Assembly: GCA_011372345.1 (NCBI GenBank)
Contig: DRTC01000119.1
Location: 1 to 5,934 of the forward strand
Source: Candidatus Cloacimonadota bacterium
GTDB taxonomy: Bacteria > Cloacimonadota > Cloacimonadia > Cloacimonadales > TCS61
Direction of reading: 5' to 3'
Length of the DNA: 5,934 nt
Below are positions 4,692 to 5,934 of the stretch, one piece after another. The position numbers and the translations under genes were made by a program. The notes beneath the pieces were generated by a model. It did no database searches. It was given only the letters and a program-made list of their open reading frames with translations, and had not been told where the DNA came from. Each line of letters opens with the position of its first letter. Position 1 is the first letter of the stretch.

Positions 4692-5934
4692 TTACTGGGT
4701 CGCATTTTTAATAACAATAAAAACTGTAGCGATTTGCGCTGAGACAGCCATGAAGTCTTTGAAAAATTCCCAATAATCGAAATCCGGTTTTTCCGGGACA
4801 AAAATCATATCACCAACTTCTACAATCGTATCTTTATCCGGTTTAAGCCATTCACCGGATTTTGCCCTGATTATTCTGATCTTACTTTTACGGGGATTCC
4901 ATGAGAAACCACCAGCTTGCTCAATGTAGTATAAATAATTTTTTTCAGGAAGATATGTAATTAATCCTGGATTTTTAACCTGACCGGAAACCGAAACAGT
5001 GACTGTTTTACTCGGGAAATAGATATAATCATTATTTTTTAAAACAACATCCAGGTTTTCATCTTTATCACGACAAAGTTTCTCAAAAGCAACCGAGAAT
5101 TTTCCTCGCAACTCTCTGGATTTCGTTTTGAAATATTCATACTCCAATTCACTCATATCCTGGACAAGCATTAATTTAAGTCGTTCAAATTCAGGATCGA
5201 CAATATCTTCTCTCCTTTTTCTCTGAATAAAAGCATTTGCTAAATCTGAGTTTTCAGTAATTCCTCCGCATTTATCCATTATTTCGAGCAAAGTAGTTTT
5301 ATTTTCTTCGATGGCATAAATCCCCGGGAATTTTACTTCGCCAAAAATTCTGATATATTTTTTCTCATGAAAATCAGGAATGGACCGAATGTATATTCTA
5401 TCATCGTCTTGTAACAATAGATCTTCCTGATTATGAGGATCTTTGATAATTCCTTTTAAATTGAAAGCAATGATCTCAGTATCGATACTGTTTTCTTTGA
5501 AACGAACGATTTCAGCTTCCTCTAGATATGCATCTTTTTTCAATCCTAAAGCAAGAGCAATAATGTCGCTTATTTTATCTCCTTCAACAAGTTCAATAGA
5601 TCCCGGATTGTTGATCGCACCACCGATTGTAACCTGCTTCTTCAGTGCAGGAACAACAACAATGTCGCCATCTTTGATATAAGGATTATTCTTTTCTTCT
5701 CCTAGAATGTAGTATTTCTCCATGTCGAGATTGATTTCTTTATCACCCCTTTTGAGGACAATATTTCTTTTTGAAGGAGTAAAGGATAAAGGTGTTTGAA
5801 TTTGGTTCTCCGTTTCGATTTCAGGGATGAAATTCGCTCGTTTAATTGCCTGTGAAATTCTGCTTGTCGGTGGTAACTGATAAACTCCAGGATTTCTTAC
5901 AGCCCCTACAACAGAAATACTATACATAGGAACA
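4692..5934 (-). CDS. Polysaccharide export protein with tandem SLBB domains (5' end beyond window)
   Basis: The reading frame stays open through the right edge: the codons before the first in-window ATG (5927-5925) read Val-Pro. That ATG also falls directly before a conserved SLBB strand, so it is almost certainly internal and the gene is cut by the window. Numbered from that Met, 411 residues remain. Four SLBB-like units begin at V-V-G-A-V-R-N-P-G (6-14), I-G-G-A-I-N-N-P-G (101-109), I-F-G-E-V-K-F-P-G (194-202) and V-S-G-Q-V-K-N-P-G (313-321). Several end in D-G-D-x-x-V-V-P or G-D-M-I-F-V-P elements. A charged, partly helical insert lies at about 240-290. The C-terminus (about 388-407) is a hydrophobic helix after W-E-F-F-K-D-F, placed like the outer-membrane helix of Wza-type exporters. 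The N-terminal Poly_export domain and any lipoprotein signal would lie outside the window. Role: export of capsule or exopolysaccharide across the outer membrane, in an operon with sugar-modifying enzymes. Confidence 0.92.
   Translation of the reverse strand, partial: VPMYSISVVGAVRNPGVYQLPPTSRISQAIKRANFIPEIETENQIQTPLSFTPSKRNIVLKRGDKEINLDMEKYYILGEEKNNPYIKDGDIVVVPALKKQVTIGGAINNPGSIELVEGDKISDIIALALGLKKDAYLEEAEIVRFKENSIDTEIIAFNLKGIIKDPHNQEDLLLQDDDRIYIRSIPDFHEKKYIRIFGEVKFPGIYAIEENKTTLLEIMDKCGGITENSDLANAFIQRKRREDIVDPEFERLKLMLVQDMSELEYEYFKTKSRELRGKFSVAFEKLCRDKDENLDVVLKNNDYIYFPSKTVTVSVSGQVKNPGLITYLPEKNYLYYIEQAGGFSWNPRKSKIRIIRAKSGEWLKPDKDTIVEVGDMIFVPEKPDFDYWEFFKDFMAVSAQIATVFIVIKNATQ

Noticed and set aside
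1147..5682. Other open frames of 60-116 codons, mostly on the plus strand (for example 1802-2152, 2901-3248, 3909-4196, 5443-5682)
   Set aside because: All lie antisense to, or out of frame within, well-supported genes, lack recognisable motifs and have no ribosome-binding sites I trust.
5925..5927. ATG as the true start of the SLBB protein
   Set aside because: The frame is open upstream to the edge, no SD is visible in the seven remaining bases, and the ATG sits immediately before the conserved strand of an SLBB domain, so the protein must extend further.

Overview
The window reads as part of a low-GC (roughly mid-to-upper 30s percent, estimated by eye), outer-membrane-bearing anaerobe. Three things suggest this: a lipoprotein with a Lol-type outer-membrane sorting context, an SLBB polysaccharide-export protein, and an EtfB that resembles the electron-bifurcating ETFs of anaerobes. 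A Cloacimonadota-like or related candidate-phylum bacterium would fit, but the sequence alone does not prove the taxon. All six supported genes lie on the minus strand, so transcription runs from high to low coordinates.

Layout in transcription order. (1) From the right edge to 4692: the C-terminal part of a multi-SLBB-domain polysaccharide export protein, cut by the window edge. (2) 4676-3717: an NAD-dependent sugar-nucleotide epimerase/dehydratase-family SDR. (3) 3705-2599: a PLP-dependent DegT/WbpE-type sugar aminotransferase. Gaps of 15 and 11 bp with AAGGAG Shine-Dalgarno sites make these three a tight surface-polysaccharide operon. (4) 2553-1771: a complete electron transfer flavoprotein beta subunit, 45 bp downstream and separated by a perfect 16-bp-arm palindrome. 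No etfA is adjacent. (5) 1770-1538: a 233-bp gap packed with inverted repeats, including a convincing intrinsic terminator and four degenerate copies of a 14-nt palindrome that can pair in alternative ways. (6) 1537-746: lgt, the prolipoprotein diacylglyceryl transferase, overlapping by 17 bp (7) 762-121, a small predicted lipoprotein with weak LolB/LolA-like character. (8) 123-1: a perfect 9-bp tandem repeat running off the left edge; it supplies the stop codon of the lipoprotein gene.

Functionally there are two modules. One makes and exports a modified-sugar polysaccharide (SDR, aminotransferase, SLBB exporter). The other is lipoprotein maturation (Lgt) coupled to a probable substrate of that same enzyme. 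EtfB sits between them and is metabolically unrelated to either.

Most of the window is ordinary core and cell-envelope coding sequence. I see no phage, CRISPR, toxin-antitoxin or defence system. The least explained parts are the structured etfB-lgt intergenic region, the solitary etfB and the 9-bp tandem array.
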